A stretch of 64,000 nucleotides of DNA from Rikenellaceae bacterium (GTDB lineage Bacteria; Bacteroidota; Bacteroidia; Bacteroidales; Rikenellaceae). Under the pieces are notes generated by a model, which was not told the origin of the DNA, ran no database searches, and saw only the letters and a program-made list of their open reading frames with translations. The DNA lies in the NCBI GenBank assembly GCA_015059925.1, contig SUZL01000002.1:186001-250000 (forward strand). Reading direction: 5' to 3'. The position numbers and the translations under genes are program-made. Below, piece after piece: positions 36,774 to 46,818 of the stretch (position 1 is the first letter of the stretch; every line of letters begins with the position of its first letter).

Positions 36774-38171
36774 ATGCAGAAAAAACAGCAAACCCTGAAT
36801 GGTTCAATATCATTCTCGGGCAAAGGCTTACATACAGGAGTGACTGTTAATATGACCGTCAATCCGGCAGCCGACAACCACGGCATCGTTTTTCGTCGCG
36901 TTGATCTCGAGGGTCAGCCTTCGGTACCCGCCTTGTGCGAGTACGTTACCGACACCTCTCGCGGAACAACCATCGAGAAGGGCGAGGCTAAGGTGAGTAC
37001 CATCGAGCATATCATCTCTGCGCTCTGGACCTTGGGCGTGGACAACGCACTGATCGACATCGACGGCCCCGAGACACCCATTATGGATGGCTCAGCCCGC
37101 GAATATGCCGCCGAGATCGAGCGCGTTGGTATCGTCGAGCAGAAGGCCGACCGCAAGTACTACGAGGTTACCGAGAAGCAGGTTTATACGATTCCCGACA
37201 AGGGCGTGGCGATCATCATCTACCCCGACGACGAGTTCACCGTATCGGTTCACGTCGATTACAACTCTAAGGTTATCGGCAACCAGTACGCTACGCTCGA
37301 TATGTTCAACGAGTACAAGGACAACATCGCTCCCTGCCGTACGTTCGTATTCCTGCACGAGCTGGAGCCGCTGCTCAAGATGAATCTGATCAAGGGCGGC
37401 GATCTGGACAACGCGATTGTCGTTGTCGAGAATCCCGTTTCGGATGAGCAGTTGGATCACCTGAAGAAGATCTTCGGCAAGGAGGACATTCGTGTTACGG
37501 GTGGCTACCTCAATAACCTCCAGCTGCGCGCAAGCAACGAGTTGGCTCGCCACAAATTGCTCGACCTGCTGGGCGATTTCGCACTCTTGGGTATGCGCAT
37601 CAAGGGCCGTGTATGGGCGTCGCGTCCGGGCCACTATGCCAACACCGAGTTTATGAAGCAGCTTTTGCGTGCCATCCGTCGTGATGGCGAGAAGCCCGCC
37701 TTCAAGTACAACCCCGCCAAGGCACCTCTGCTGGACATCAACCAGATTATGAAGCTCCTGCCCCACCGCTACCCCTTCCTGCTGGTGGATAAGGTATTCT
37801 ACAAGGACAATAACTCGATCGGTACGATCAAGAACATCTCATTCAACGAGCCGCAGTTCACCGGCCACTTCCCCACCGAGCCCGTAATGCCGGGCGTACT
37901 GCTTGTGGAGGCGCTGGCACAGACGGGTGGCATCTTGGTACTGAGCGGCGTTGAGCACCCCGAGGAGTATTCGACCTACTTCCTCAAGATCGACAACGTG
38001 CGCTTCAAGCGCAAGGTTGTGCCGGGCGATACGCTGCAGATGGAGGCACACTTGGTGGAGCCCGTGCGTCGCGGCATTGCCTCGATTCTGGGTAAGATCT
38101 TCGTTGGCGGACAGCTGGTGTGCGAAGCAACACTTATGGCACAGATTGTGAGAAACAAAAAATCAGAATAA
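36774..38171 (+). CDS. lpxC/fabZ: Bifunctional LpxC deacetylase / FabZ dehydratase
   Basis: One 465-residue polypeptide combining two enzymes. Residues 1-300 are UDP-3-O-acyl-GlcNAc deacetylase, the committed step of lipid A synthesis, with a zinc His in EHIISALWTLGVDN and further ligands in ARHKLLDLLGD. Residues 315-465 are 3-hydroxyacyl-ACP dehydratase, with active-site His in LLPHRYPFLLVD and Glu in PVMPGVLLVEALAQ. The fusion is a hallmark of Bacteroidota. It is followed 9 bp later by lpxA, so lipid A and fatty-acid flux are encoded together. Confidence 0.96.
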   Translation: MQKKQQTLNGSISFSGKGLHTGVTVNMTVNPAADNHGIVFRRVDLEGQPSVPALCEYVTDTSRGTTIEKGEAKVSTIEHIISALWTLGVDNALIDIDGPETPIMDGSAREYAAEIERVGIVEQKADRKYYEVTEKQVYTIPDKGVAIIIYPDDEFTVSVHVDYNSKVIGNQYATLDMFNEYKDNIAPCRTFVFLHELEPLLKMNLIKGGDLDNAIVVVENPVSDEQLDHLKKIFGKEDIRVTGGYLNNLQLRASNELARHKLLDLLGDFALLGMRIKGRVWASRPGHYANTEFMKQLLRAIRRDGEKPAFKYNPAKAPLLDINQIMKLLPHRYPFLLVDKVFYKDNNSIGTIKNISFNEPQFTGHFPTEPVMPGVLLVEALAQTGGILVLSGVEHPEEYSTYFLKIDNVRFKRKVVPGDTLQMEAHLVEPVRRGIASILGKIFVGGQLVCEATLMAQIVRNKKSE

Positions 38172-38180
38172 CAAAAAGAT

Positions 38181-38972
38181 ATGATTAGTAACCTGGCATA
38201 CGTTCATCCCGATGCAAAAATCGGCCAGAACGTAACTATTGAACCCTTTGCATACATTGCAGGCGACGTCGAGATCGGCGACGGCTGCTGGATCGGCCCC
38301 TCGGCTACGATCCACGATGGAGCCCGCGTGGGCAAGAATTGTAAGATTCACTCTTTCGCCTCGATCGCCTGCACACCGCAGGATTTGAAGTTCCGTGGCG
38401 AGAAATCGACAGCCGTCATCGGCGACAACTGCGAGATCCGCGAGTGCGTAACCATCAGTCGTGGCACTGCCTCGAAGGGCACCACCGTCATCGGCTCGAA
38501 CAACCTGATTATGGCCTATGCTCACGTCGCTCACGACTGCGAGGTAGGTAGCAACTGTGTGATCGTGAATGGCGTATCGCTGGCAGGCGAGGTTGTGGTT
38601 GGCGACTGGGTGGTTATCGGTGGCCACACGGCTGTGCATCAGTGGGTTCACATTGGCGACCACGCTATGATTCAGGGTATGTCGGGTGTTACCAAGGATA
38701 TTCCGCCTTACATCACCGCTTCGAACGACGGCCACTATGCCGGCATCAACAAGATCGGTCTTTCGCGTCGCGGCTTCACACACGAGCAGATTATGGCCAT
38801 CCACGACGTTTGCCGCATCCTGTTCCAGAGCGATCTGAACTATCTGAATGCTTGCGACAAGGCTGAAGCCGAATTGCCTGCGTCGGCCGAGCGCGATTAC
38901 TTGATTTCGTTCGTACGCTCTTCCGAGCGCGGCTGCATCAAGCCCTACCAGAAGAAGGCGAAGGCTGAGTAA
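38181..38972 (+). CDS. lpxA: Acyl-ACP--UDP-N-acetylglucosamine O-acyltransferase
   Basis: First acyltransfer step of lipid A synthesis. The 263-residue protein is a left-handed beta-helix built of hexapeptide repeats (AKIGQNVTIEPFAYIAGDVE onward) followed by a C-terminal helical region. The catalytic His lies in AYAHVAHDCEVG near residue 116. It is cotranscribed with lpxC/fabZ, whose product performs the next step. Confidence 0.95.
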   Translation: MISNLAYVHPDAKIGQNVTIEPFAYIAGDVEIGDGCWIGPSATIHDGARVGKNCKIHSFASIACTPQDLKFRGEKSTAVIGDNCEIRECVTISRGTASKGTTVIGSNNLIMAYAHVAHDCEVGSNCVIVNGVSLAGEVVVGDWVVIGGHTAVHQWVHIGDHAMIQGMSGVTKDIPPYITASNDGHYAGINKIGLSRRGFTHEQIMAIHDVCRILFQSDLNYLNACDKAEAELPASAERDYLISFVRSSERGCIKPYQKKAKAE

Positions 38973-38996
38973 AGAGTTAAGGCTTTTAAGAGATGA

Positions 38997-39026
38997 GGGC
39001 GTCCCCTGCGGGGCGCCCTTATTTTG
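38997..39026 (+). terminator. Rho-independent terminator after lpxA
   Basis: A GC-rich hairpin, outer stem GGGCG/CGCCC (38997-39001 with 39014-39018) with further C/G pairs inside, is followed by TTATTTTG. Confidence 0.75.
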
Positions 39027-39073
39027 TATCTGAAAATTTACGCTCCGCATCACCAATTTACGCTATTTTTTAC

Positions 39074-39081
39074 TACATTTG
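39074..39081 (+). promoter_or_regulatory. -7 promoter element of the esterase gene
   Basis: TACATTTG, about 34 bp before the ATG at 39115. Confidence 0.58.
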
Positions 39082-39114
39082 TTCTCAAACGAATAACCTT
39101 AAACTTGTGATACT

Positions 39115-40011
39115 ATGAAACGTATTCTTTTCTCTATCCTGCTCTGCTGCTTTGCGCTTGTGGCCTCGGCACAGGACTCATCACAGCAGGAGCGTATTCG
39201 CGCCGCAATGCGCAACCAGAGCCGCACGGAGGTCAAGACCATCCACAGCAACATTCTCAACGCTGACCGCCAGTACACCATATTCCTGCCCGCAGGCTAT
39301 GAAACCAACACCGACCGCTCGTACCCCGTTCTCTACCTTCTGCACGGAATGAACGGCACGCACGAGGATTGGGCTGGTCGTGGCCACCTGAAGGATGTGA
39401 TGGATCAGCTCAGGGCGGCAGGCGAGGTTGTCGATATGATCGTCGTGATGCCCAATGCCGGCGGAAACATCAACGAGAATGTCTGGAACGGCTACTTCAA
39501 TATGGATGGCTGGGCCTACGAGCGTTTCTTCTACGAGGAGTTCCTCCCCACCATCGAGAAGGAGTATCGCATCAAGGGCGACAAGGCCAATCGCGCCATC
39601 GCAGGATTGTCGATGGGTGGCGGCGGCTCGACGAGTTACGCACAGCGCTACGCCGATATGTTCTGCGCCTGCTACGCTATGAGTGCGCTGATGCACTACC
39701 CTGCACCCGACGCCTCGAGCGAGAAGAATGCGATGTGGCATATGCTCACGGCGGCAAACAAGTACAGCTGTGTGGATTACGTTAATGGTGCCGACGAGGC
39801 CACCAAGGAGAAGCTGCGCACCGTAAGCTGGTACATCGACATTGGCGACGACGACTTCCTGTTCGACTTCAACGTCGATTTCATTATGGCTATGCGCAAG
39901 GCCAACATTCCCTACCAGCTGCGCGTTCGTGATGGCGCACACACTTGGGAGTATTGGCACTCTGCACTGTACGAAGCGCTGCCCTTCGTTTCGCGCATTT
40001 TTGGCAAATAA
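39115..40011 (+). CDS. Exported esterase, alpha/beta-hydrolase (esterase D-like)
   Basis: 298 residues with a signal peptide (KRILFSILLCCFALVASA). The mature part is a PF00756-type alpha/beta hydrolase: nucleophile Ser in GLSMGGGG near residue 165, probable acid Asp in IGDDDFLFDFN near 245 and His in DGAHTWEYWH near 282. Relatives include feruloyl/acetyl-xylan esterases, enterobactin esterases and trehalose mycolyl-like enzymes. A periplasmic or surface carbohydrate-ester hydrolase is the likeliest role; substrate is unknown. Confidence 0.87.
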   Translation: MKRILFSILLCCFALVASAQDSSQQERIRAAMRNQSRTEVKTIHSNILNADRQYTIFLPAGYETNTDRSYPVLYLLHGMNGTHEDWAGRGHLKDVMDQLRAAGEVVDMIVVMPNAGGNINENVWNGYFNMDGWAYERFFYEEFLPTIEKEYRIKGDKANRAIAGLSMGGGGSTSYAQRYADMFCACYAMSALMHYPAPDASSEKNAMWHMLTAANKYSCVDYVNGADEATKEKLRTVSWYIDIGDDDFLFDFNVDFIMAMRKANIPYQLRVRDGAHTWEYWHSALYEALPFVSRIFGK

Positions 40012-40087
40012 TGGTTGGCGAGGACGAGTTAATACCTATATTTATATTAATTTATAGAAAAAAGTTTGCATTGTAGTTTTTTTTCAC

Positions 40088-40095
40088 TATTTTTG
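40088..40095 (+). promoter_or_regulatory. -7 promoter element of the rimP-nusA-infB operon
   Basis: TATTTTTG, with a predicted start near 40101, about 60 nt upstream of rimP. Confidence 0.58.
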
Positions 40096-40110
40096 CAGCG
40101 TGAAAGAGAG

Positions 40111-40136
40111 ATAAGGGGACAATTTAGTCCCCTTAT
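40111..40136 (+). promoter_or_regulatory. Leader hairpin of the rimP-nusA-infB operon
   Basis: A perfect 10-bp stem ATAAGGGGAC/GTCCCCTTAT with a 6-nt loop lies in the 5' leader, 26 bp before the rimP ATG. The short T-run after it makes it a possible attenuator that NusA could influence; simple mRNA stabilisation is equally possible. Confidence 0.5.
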
Positions 40137-40162
40137 TTCGTACCTATAATCAACCAAAAGAT

Positions 40163-40630
40163 ATGATAGATTGCGAAAAAATATTGGCTATTGCCGAGCG
40201 TGAGTTGGAAGGAACGGACCTATTCACAGTTAGTTGTAAGTGTTCACCCTCGAACGAGGTTGAGCTGTTGATCGATAGCGACACCCACGTTACCATCGAG
40301 CGTTGTGCTGAGCTCAGCCGCACGATCGAGGCAGAGTTCGACCGCGACGAGGAGGATTTCTCGCTCACGGTGGCTTCGGCCGGCATCGGCTCGGAGCTCA
40401 AGAACATCCGCCAATACCGCAAGCTCATCGGTCAGTCGGTGGAGGTACTGCTCCTCTCGGGCGTGAAGGTTTTGGCCAAGCTCGACGAGGTAACCGATGA
40501 GGGCATCACCATCTCATACGAGGAGAAGCAGACCGTCGAGGGCAAGAAGCGCAAAGTGCTGGTGGAGGTTAGCCGCACCTACTCCTTCGACCAGATCAAG
40601 TACACCAAAGAGTACCTCGACTTTAAGTAA
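40163..40630 (+). CDS. rimP: Ribosome maturation factor RimP
   Basis: 155-residue assembly factor for the 30S subunit. The N-terminal alpha/beta domain includes CSPSNEVELLIDSDTHVTIE and RTIEAEFDRDEEDFSLTVASAG; the C-terminal beta domain starts near residue 90. It is the first gene of the classic rimP-nusA-infB cluster, and this context makes the call firm. Confidence 0.93.
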   Translation: MIDCEKILAIAERELEGTDLFTVSCKCSPSNEVELLIDSDTHVTIERCAELSRTIEAEFDRDEEDFSLTVASAGIGSELKNIRQYRKLIGQSVEVLLLSGVKVLAKLDEVTDEGITISYEEKQTVEGKKRKVLVEVSRTYSFDQIKYTKEYLDFK

Positions 40631-40665
40631 GAACAAGAAACAAATAAATAAAAACGAAAAAGAGA

Positions 40666-41898
40666 ATGGAAAACTTAAATCTCATCAGCAACTTTGCAGA
40701 GTTCAAGGAGCTGAAAAACATCGACAAATCTACGATGATCGGCGTTTTGGAGGATGTGTTCCGCCACGCATTGCAGAAGCAGTTCGAGAGCGACGAGAAC
40801 TTCGACGTTATCATCAACCCCGAGAAGGGCGACCTCGAGATTTGGCGTAACCGCGAGGTAGTCGAGGACGGCGCAGTGGAGAATCCCAATATGCAGATCG
40901 CCGTTTCGGAGGTAAAGGCTATCGATGCGACCTATGAGGTGGGCGACGAGTATGCCGACCAGATCAAGATGAATCAGTTTGGTCGTCGTGCTGTGTTGTC
41001 GCTGCGTCAGAATCTGGCATCACGTCTGCTGGATCTGGAGAAGGCCAACCTCTACGAGAAGTACTCGGAGAAGGTAGGCGAGATCATCACCGGCGAAGTC
41101 TATCAGGTGTGGAAGCGCGAGGTGCTGCTTATGGACGACGAGGACAACGAGTTGATCCTGCCCAAGTCGGAGCAGATCCCCAACGACTTCTACCGCAAGG
41201 GCGACACCATCAAGGCTATCGTCAAGAGCGTCGAGCTGAACAACAACCAGCCCCGCATCATCCTCTCGCGTACGGCCAACCAGTTCCTCGAGCGACTGTT
41301 CGAGCAGGAGGTACCCGAGATTTTCGATGGTCTGATCACGATCAAGAACATCGCCCGCATCCCGGGCGAGCGTGCAAAGGTTGCCGTAGAGTCGTATGAC
41401 GATCGCATCGATCCCGTAGGTGCTTGCGTGGGTATGAAGGGTTCGCGCATCTACACCATCGTCAAGGAGCTGCGCAACGAGAATATCGACGTTGTGAACT
41501 ACACCTCTAACCCCCAGCTTATGATTCAGCGCTCGCTCAATCCCGCCAAGGTGTCAAACATCACCATCGACGAGGAGCGTAAGACCGCAACCGTATATCT
41601 TAAGCCCGATCAGGTTTCACTCGCTATCGGTAAGGGCGGTTTGAACATCCGCCTCTCGAAGATGCTTACCGGCTACGACATCGACGTATATCGTGAGATC
41701 GAGGAGGAGGATGTAGCACTGACCGAGTTCTCTGACGAGATCGATCCTTGGATCATCGACGCCCTGAAGGCTGCTGGCTGCGACACGGCGAAGAGCGTGC
41801 TGGAGCTCCCCATCGAGGAGATCGCAACACGCGCCGATCTGGAGATCGAGCAGGCCGAGAAGGTAGTAGAGATCCTCAAGTCGGAGTTTGAGGAGTAA
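40666..41898 (+). CDS. nusA: Transcription termination/antitermination factor NusA
   Basis: The 410-residue protein binds RNA polymerase and modulates pausing. It has the N-terminal polymerase-binding domain (about 1-125), an S1 domain (starting about GEIITGEVYQVWKREVLL near 130), tandem KH domains (VGACVGMKGSRIYTIVKEL near 250, SLAIGKGGLNIRLSKML near 325) and a short acidic C-terminal helical domain. It is the second gene of the rimP operon, with a gap of 35 bp. Confidence 0.95.
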   Translation: MENLNLISNFAEFKELKNIDKSTMIGVLEDVFRHALQKQFESDENFDVIINPEKGDLEIWRNREVVEDGAVENPNMQIAVSEVKAIDATYEVGDEYADQIKMNQFGRRAVLSLRQNLASRLLDLEKANLYEKYSEKVGEIITGEVYQVWKREVLLMDDEDNELILPKSEQIPNDFYRKGDTIKAIVKSVELNNNQPRIILSRTANQFLERLFEQEVPEIFDGLITIKNIARIPGERAKVAVESYDDRIDPVGACVGMKGSRIYTIVKELRNENIDVVNYTSNPQLMIQRSLNPAKVSNITIDEERKTATVYLKPDQVSLAIGKGGLNIRLSKMLTGYDIDVYREIEEEDVALTEFSDEIDPWIIDALKAAGCDTAKSVLELPIEEIATRADLEIEQAEKVVEILKSEFEE

Positions 41899-41928
41899 GT
41901 TTAACCATTGAAAATCAGCGAATCATAT

Positions 41929-44679
41929 ATGACAAATAATAGAAAGATAAGGCTCATTCAGGTAGCGAAGGAGTTTAAGGTGGGACTCAACACCATAACC
42001 GACTTCCTCCTGAAGAAGGGCATCAGTAGCGACCTTTCGCCCAACGCTCTGGTGAGCGACGATGTCTATGCCACGCTCGAGAAAGAGTTTGGTGGCAACA
42101 AGGGCATCACGGGCCGAGAGAGGGACAACATCCGCGAGAAGATCTCTATGGGCAAGAAGGAGTCGGTAACCATCGAGGCCAACAAGCGCGAGAAGAGCGA
42201 CGAGGCCGAGGAGGTGATCGTCAAGAGCAACATCATCAGCGTCAAGGGCGAGGTTCCCCAGCCCAAGATTTTGGGCAAGATCGATCTCGATGCCCCCGCA
42301 AAGCCCAAGGCAGAGCCTCAGCCCAAGAAGGAGGAGGTGAAGGCCGAGCCGCAGAAGGTGGAGACGCCAAAGGCAGAGCCCGTAAAGGTTGAGCCGCAGA
42401 AGGCCGAGCCCAAGAAGGTTGAGCCCCAGCCGCAGCCCAAGAAGGAGGAGGCAGCGCCTGAGCAGACGCAGAACGCGGAGCCCAAGAGCGACAACATCTT
42501 CCGTCCCTCACACACGCAGCTGGCAGGCCCGCAGATTCTCGGTACGATGGACGTATCGGGTATGGTTCCCGGTGGCAAGCACAAGCGCAAGCGTCTGGAC
42601 AAGGAGAAGGTCGATGTGAACAAGCAGCAGGGCAAGGAGGGCAAGAAGGATAAGAAGAAGGGCCAGCAGCAGGGTCAGCAGAACCAGCAGCCGGGCCAGC
42701 AGAACCAGCCCAAGCCGGGCGAGGGCCGTCGCAACAAGAAGAAGGAGAAGCATCAGCCCAAACCCGTCGTACGCCCCGAGGTAAGCGACGAGGAGGTATC
42801 AAAGCAGGTAAAGGACACTCTGGCGCGTCTGACGGCCAAGGGTGCAAAGAATAAGGGTGCGAAGTATCGCAAGGAGAAGCGTGAGGAGATCCGCGAGAAG
42901 ATGTCGGAGGAGATCGAGCGCGAGCAGATGGAGCGCTCGGTGCTGAAGGTTACCGAGTTCGTTACGGTGAGCGAGCTTGCAACGATGATGGACGTATCGC
43001 CGATGGAGGTTATCTCGGCGTGTATGAACCTCGGACTTATGGTGTCGATCAACCAGCGTTTGGATGCCGAGGCATTGGTCGTTGTGGCTGAGGAGTTCGG
43101 TTTCAAGACCGAGTTCGTAACTGTCGATGTTGCCGAGGCCATCGAGGAGGAGGGCGACAACGAGGAGGATCTGGTAGCACGTCCCCCCATCGTTACGGTT
43201 ATGGGACACGTCGATCACGGTAAGACCTCGCTGTTGGATAACATCCGTAAGACCAACGTCATCGAGGGCGAGGCCGGAGGTATCACCCAGCACATCGGTG
43301 CTTACTCTGTAAACTACAACGGCCAGAAGGTTACCTTCCTCGACACCCCGGGCCACGAGGCATTTACCGCAATGCGTGCGCGTGGTGCTAAGATCACCGA
43401 CGTTGCGATTATCATCGTATCGGCCGACGACCACGTTATGCCCCAGACCGTTGAGGCTATCAACCACGCTCAGGCGGCAGGCGTACCTATGGTATTCGCA
43501 ATCAACAAGATCGATAAGCCCGCAGCCAACCCCGACCACATCAAGGAGCAACTGGCTCAGATGAACTATCTGGTCGAGGAGTGGGGCGGCAAGTACCAGA
43601 GTCAGGATATTTCGGCAAAGAAGGGTATCAATCTGGACAAGCTGCTGGAGAAGGTGCTGCTGGAGGCCGAGATGTTGGATCTGAAGGCTAACCCGAATAA
43701 GAAGGCACAGGGTAGCGTGATCGAATCGACTTTGGACAAGGGTCGTGGTTATGTTGCTACGATTATGGTACAGAGCGGTACGTTGCGCATCGGCGATGTG
43801 TTGCTCTCGGGTACATATACGGGCCGCGTGAAGGCTATGTTCGACGAGAACGGAAAGAAGGTGTTGGAGGCAGGGCCTTCGACTCCCGTGCAGGTGCTGG
43901 GTCTTAACGGCGCACCGCAGGCGGGCGACAGCTTCAACGTGATGGACGACGATCGCTCAGCACGCGAGATTGCCAACAAGCGCGAGCAGTTGCAGCGTAT
44001 GCAGGGCATTATGACTCAGAAGCATATCACGCTCGACGAGATTGGTCGCCGTATCGCTATCGGCTCGTTCAAGGAGCTCAACATCATCGTCAAGGGTGAT
44101 GTGGATGGCTCGGTGGAGGCTATGTCGGGCTCGCTGATCAAGCTCTCGAAGGAGACCGTACAGGTGAACGTGATCCACGCTGCGGTAGGTCAGATTTCGG
44201 AGTCGGACGTATTGCTGGCAACAGCCTCGAACGCAATTATCGTAGGTTTCCAAGTGCGCCCCTCGGCGGCAGCGCGCAAGACTGCCGAGAAGGAGGAGAT
44301 CGAGATTCGCTTGTACTCAATTATTTACGACGCCGTAAACGACATCAAGGACGCTATCGAGGGTATGTTGGAGCCCGTGATGAAGGAGGTTATCACCTGC
44401 TCGATCGAGGTATTGGAGACATTCAAAATCTCGAAGGTGGGCACCATCGCTGGTGGCGTAGTGCGTGAGGGTAAGCTGCAGCGCAACACCCCGATCCGCG
44501 TGATTCGTGACGGTATCGTGATCTACACGGGTAAGCTCGGCTCGTTGCGCCGTTTCAAGGACGACGTGAAGGAGGTTACCGTAGGTCAGGACTGCGGTCT
44601 TAACATCGAGTCGTACAACGATATTCGCGTGGGCGACATCATCGAGGGTTACGAGCAGGTAGAGGTAAAGAGAAAGTAA
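41929..44679 (+). CDS. infB: Translation initiation factor IF-2
   Basis: A 916-residue GTPase that places initiator tRNA on the 30S subunit. It has an N-terminal IF2_N helix domain ([18 protein letters not shown]), a long Lys/Glu/Pro/Gln-rich linker (about residues 110-290), the GTPase domain with G1 [10 protein letters not shown]3 DTPGHEAF and G4 NKID (about 425-595), then domains II to IV ending at [12 protein letters not shown] start at the ATG at 41929 rather than the upstream TTG at 41908. It is the last gene of the operon. Confidence 0.96.
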   Translation: MTNNRKIRLIQVAKEFKVGLNTITDFLLKKGISSDLSPNALVSDDVYATLEKEFGGNKGITGRERDNIREKISMGKKESVTIEANKREKSDEAEEVIVKSNIISVKGEVPQPKILGKIDLDAPAKPKAEPQPKKEEVKAEPQKVETPKAEPVKVEPQKAEPKKVEPQPQPKKEEAAPEQTQNAEPKSDNIFRPSHTQLAGPQILGTMDVSGMVPGGKHKRKRLDKEKVDVNKQQGKEGKKDKKKGQQQGQQNQQPGQQNQPKPGEGRRNKKKEKHQPKPVVRPEVSDEEVSKQVKDTLARLTAKGAKNKGAKYRKEKREEIREKMSEEIEREQMERSVLKVTEFVTVSELATMMDVSPMEVISACMNLGLMVSINQRLDAEALVVVAEEFGFKTEFVTVDVAEAIEEEGDNEEDLVARPPIVTVMGHVDHGKTSLLDNIRKTNVIEGEAGGITQHIGAYSVNYNGQKVTFLDTPGHEAFTAMRARGAKITDVAIIIVSADDHVMPQTVEAINHAQAAGVPMVFAINKIDKPAANPDHIKEQLAQMNYLVEEWGGKYQSQDISAKKGINLDKLLEKVLLEAEMLDLKANPNKKAQGSVIESTLDKGRGYVATIMVQSGTLRIGDVLLSGTYTGRVKAMFDENGKKVLEAGPSTPVQVLGLNGAPQAGDSFNVMDDDRSAREIANKREQLQRMQGIMTQKHITLDEIGRRIAIGSFKELNIIVKGDVDGSVEAMSGSLIKLSKETVQVNVIHAAVGQISESDVLLATASNAIIVGFQVRPSAAARKTAEKEEIEIRLYSIIYDAVNDIKDAIEGMLEPVMKEVITCSIEVLETFKISKVGTIAGGVVREGKLQRNTPIRVIRDGIVIYTGKLGSLRRFKDDVKEVTVGQDCGLNIESYNDIRVGDIIEGYEQVEVKRK

Positions 44680-44829
44680 CAGCCGTAACGGCTGTTTCCC
44701 TACCGCCTGCTACTCGCGCTGACGGTCTTTTGGGCGGCAGGCGTAGCTATTGCTGCACGTCAGTCCAACATTGGATTTTGAAATACAAACAGGAAAAACA
44801 ACTCAAAAACATAAACCAAACTTAAAAAA
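44678..44829 (+). other. Spacer after infB with two hairpins
   Basis: Contains AACAGCCG/CGGCTGTT (44678-44685 with 44689-44696) followed by TTT, a weak terminator directly over the infB stop. Then comes a looser hairpin GCCTGC/GCAGGC (44705-44710 with 44737-44742). I find no clear TAnnTTTG promoter for the next gene here. Confidence 0.5.
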
Positions 44830-46146
44830 ATGGCACAGATTAAATTTACTACGGCTCAGGAGGCCGTTAAGGTAATCAAGTCGGGTGATCATATTCACCT
44901 CTCATCAGTAGCATCAGCACCCCAGTGCTTGATCAAGGCTATGTGCGAGCGCGGCCGCGCAGGCGAATTGAAGGATGTTCACATCCACCACCTCCACACC
45001 GAGGGTCCTGCTCCCTACTCAGAGCCCGAGTTCGAGGGTATCTTCCAGCTCGACTCATTCTTCGTGGGTGGCAACGTGCGCAAGACCACGCAGGCCGGCT
45101 ATGCCGACTATATTCCTATCTTCCTGAGCGAGACTCAGAAGCTCTACCGCACAGGCGCTGTTCCCTGTAACGTAGCGATGATTCAGGTATCTACCCCCGA
45201 CCAGCACGGTTACGTTTCGCTCGGTACGTCGGTAGATGCTACTCTGGCCGCTGTTGAGTGCGCCGATCACGTTATCGCTGTTGTGAACAAGTATGTTCCT
45301 CGTGCATTCGGTGACGCTATGATTCACTCTTCGAAGATCGACATCTTCGTTGAGGACGACCAGCCCCTCGAGGAGGCTCACTTCACCACTCCCAACGAGG
45401 TTGAGGTTAAGATCGGTAAGTATTGCGCCGAGCTGATCGAGGATGGTGCTACGCTACAGATGGGTATCGGTGCGATCCCCAACGCTGTATTGGCACAGCT
45501 CGGTGGCCACAAGAACCTCGGTATCCACACCGAGATGTTCGCCGATGGCGTACTGCCCCTCGTTGAGGCAGGAGTAATCAACGGCGAGGCCAAGAACATC
45601 GATAAGGGTAAGATGGTATCTACCTTCTTGATGGGTTCGCAGAAGGTATATGACTTCATCCACGACAACCCGGGCGTAATGATGATGGACGTAGGCTACA
45701 CCAACGACCCCTTCATCATTGCTAAGAACGATAAGGTTACGGCTATCAACTCGGCTCTGCAGGTTGACCTCACGGGTCAGGTATGTGCCGACTCTCTGGG
45801 TCGTAAGTTCTACTCGGGCGTAGGTGGTCAGATCGACTTCATCTACGGTGCTTCGCTCTCGAAGGGCGGTAAGGCTATCATCGCAATGCCTTCGATCACC
45901 AACAAGGGCGTATCGAAGATTGCTGATGCGCTGAACGAGGGTGCTGGTGTTGTAACCACCCGTAACCACATCCACTGGTTTGTAACGGAGAATGGTGCTG
46001 TCGATCTCTACGGCAAGAGCCTTCAGGAGCGTGCACGCCTGATCATCTCTGTTGCTCACCCCTCAGCACAGGAGGCTCTGGATGAGGCTGCGTTCAACCG
46101 CTACGGTTCGCACCACCACTACATCAAGGGTTATATGGGCAAGTAA
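44830..46146 (+). CDS. Acetyl-CoA hydrolase/transferase family protein
   Basis: A 438-residue family I CoA-transferase-type enzyme. It has the two-domain layout, the conserved Gly loop QMGIGAIPNAVLAQLGGHKN, the catalytic Glu in GIHTEMFADG (near residue 237) and the C-terminal GVGGQIDFIYGA segment. It is likely to move CoA between acetate and another acid (butyryl-, propionyl-, succinyl- or 4-hydroxybutyryl-CoA), consistent with fermentation; the acid cannot be named from sequence. It stands alone with its own strong terminator. Confidence 0.88.
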   Translation: MAQIKFTTAQEAVKVIKSGDHIHLSSVASAPQCLIKAMCERGRAGELKDVHIHHLHTEGPAPYSEPEFEGIFQLDSFFVGGNVRKTTQAGYADYIPIFLSETQKLYRTGAVPCNVAMIQVSTPDQHGYVSLGTSVDATLAAVECADHVIAVVNKYVPRAFGDAMIHSSKIDIFVEDDQPLEEAHFTTPNEVEVKIGKYCAELIEDGATLQMGIGAIPNAVLAQLGGHKNLGIHTEMFADGVLPLVEAGVINGEAKNIDKGKMVSTFLMGSQKVYDFIHDNPGVMMMDVGYTNDPFIIAKNDKVTAINSALQVDLTGQVCADSLGRKFYSGVGGQIDFIYGASLSKGGKAIIAMPSITNKGVSKIADALNEGAGVVTTRNHIHWFVTENGAVDLYGKSLQERARLIISVAHPSAQEALDEAAFNRYGSHHHYIKGYMGK

Positions 46147-46167
46147 TTTCCCAATACCTATAAATAG

Positions 46168-46199
46168 AAAAGCGGCTTCCCGATGGAGGCCGCTTTTTT
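46168..46199 (+). terminator. Rho-independent terminator after the CoA-transferase gene
   Basis: A 13-bp stem with a wobble pair (46168-46180 with 46185-46197) and a CGAT loop ends in six Ts. Confidence 0.9.
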
Positions 46200-46231
46200 A
46201 ATGCAAAATTCAAAATGCTGAATTCAGAATT
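46200..46231. repeat. AATGCAA/AATTCAA heptamer repeat after terminator
   Basis: Second copy of the array at 13080-13111: four heptamers (AATGCAA, AATTCAA, AATGCTG, AATTCAG) plus AATT. It starts at the last base of the terminator T-run and ends one base before the convergent gene stop. Confidence 0.75.
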
Positions 46232-46232
46232 A

Positions 46233-46817
46233 CTATTTATGCTGCAATAGTTCGTTGATATTCTTCAGCACCTTGTCGGTATCACGAATAACCTTGAAGT
46301 GAGCCTTCAAGCCGATTATCGCACCAATCAGACCACCCACACATCCTGCAATAAGGAAGCCCTCGGCATACTCCAGCATATGTTGTGCATCTTGGTAAAG
46401 GAAGTAGCACCACACCAAGAGCGCAGGTATTGAGAATAGATGGTAGCGACTGTAAATCTTACGAAAACTAATCAGGCGTTGTGATATATCCACCAAATTA
46501 CCATTAGCAACATCTATTGAGCGTATTCCCCAATGAGCATAGATGGTCACTGCTGCACAAATCGCAAGGAATATAGCAGTTCCAATGACAAAACCATCAC
46601 TAAATCCGAAACGATGAAACGACCACGAGCAATACACCACCGCAAAGATGCCAAATATGCCCCATATATTACCTGCCTTATTGAGTTGCGAGATACCCTT
46701 CTGCGCCGCAGCGATTATGTTCTGCTCCGAGATTATCTGCTGACGCATAAGTTTCTCCTTCAACAGAGCCACCTGCTCGCGTAGCTCCGTAAGTTCCATA
46801 TTATCTCTTGTATCCAT
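46233..46817 (-). CDS. Membrane protein paired with an ECF sigma factor
   Basis: 194 residues with an N-terminal cytoplasmic helical or coiled-coil region (about 1-48) and four hydrophobic segments (about 52-70, 76-95, 125-145 and 153-173), ending in a short charged tail. It starts one base after the sigma-factor stop, the usual place for an anti-sigma factor. However, I see no zinc-finger or FecR-type anti-sigma domain. A role in holding the sigma factor at the membrane is inference. Confidence 0.65.
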   Translation of the reverse strand: MDTRDNMELTELREQVALLKEKLMRQQIISEQNIIAAAQKGISQLNKAGNIWGIFGIFAVVYCSWSFHRFGFSDGFVIGTAIFLAICAAVTIYAHWGIRSIDVANGNLVDISQRLISFRKIYSRYHLFSIPALLVWCYFLYQDAQHMLEYAEGFLIAGCVGGLIGAIIGLKAHFKVIRDTDKVLKNINELLQHK

Positions 46818-46818
46818 A

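Noticed and set aside
44700..44760. Candidate riboswitch before the CoA-transferase gene
   Set aside because: Only one loose 6-bp stem with a large loop and no promoter upstream; it is probably the tail of the infB transcript.
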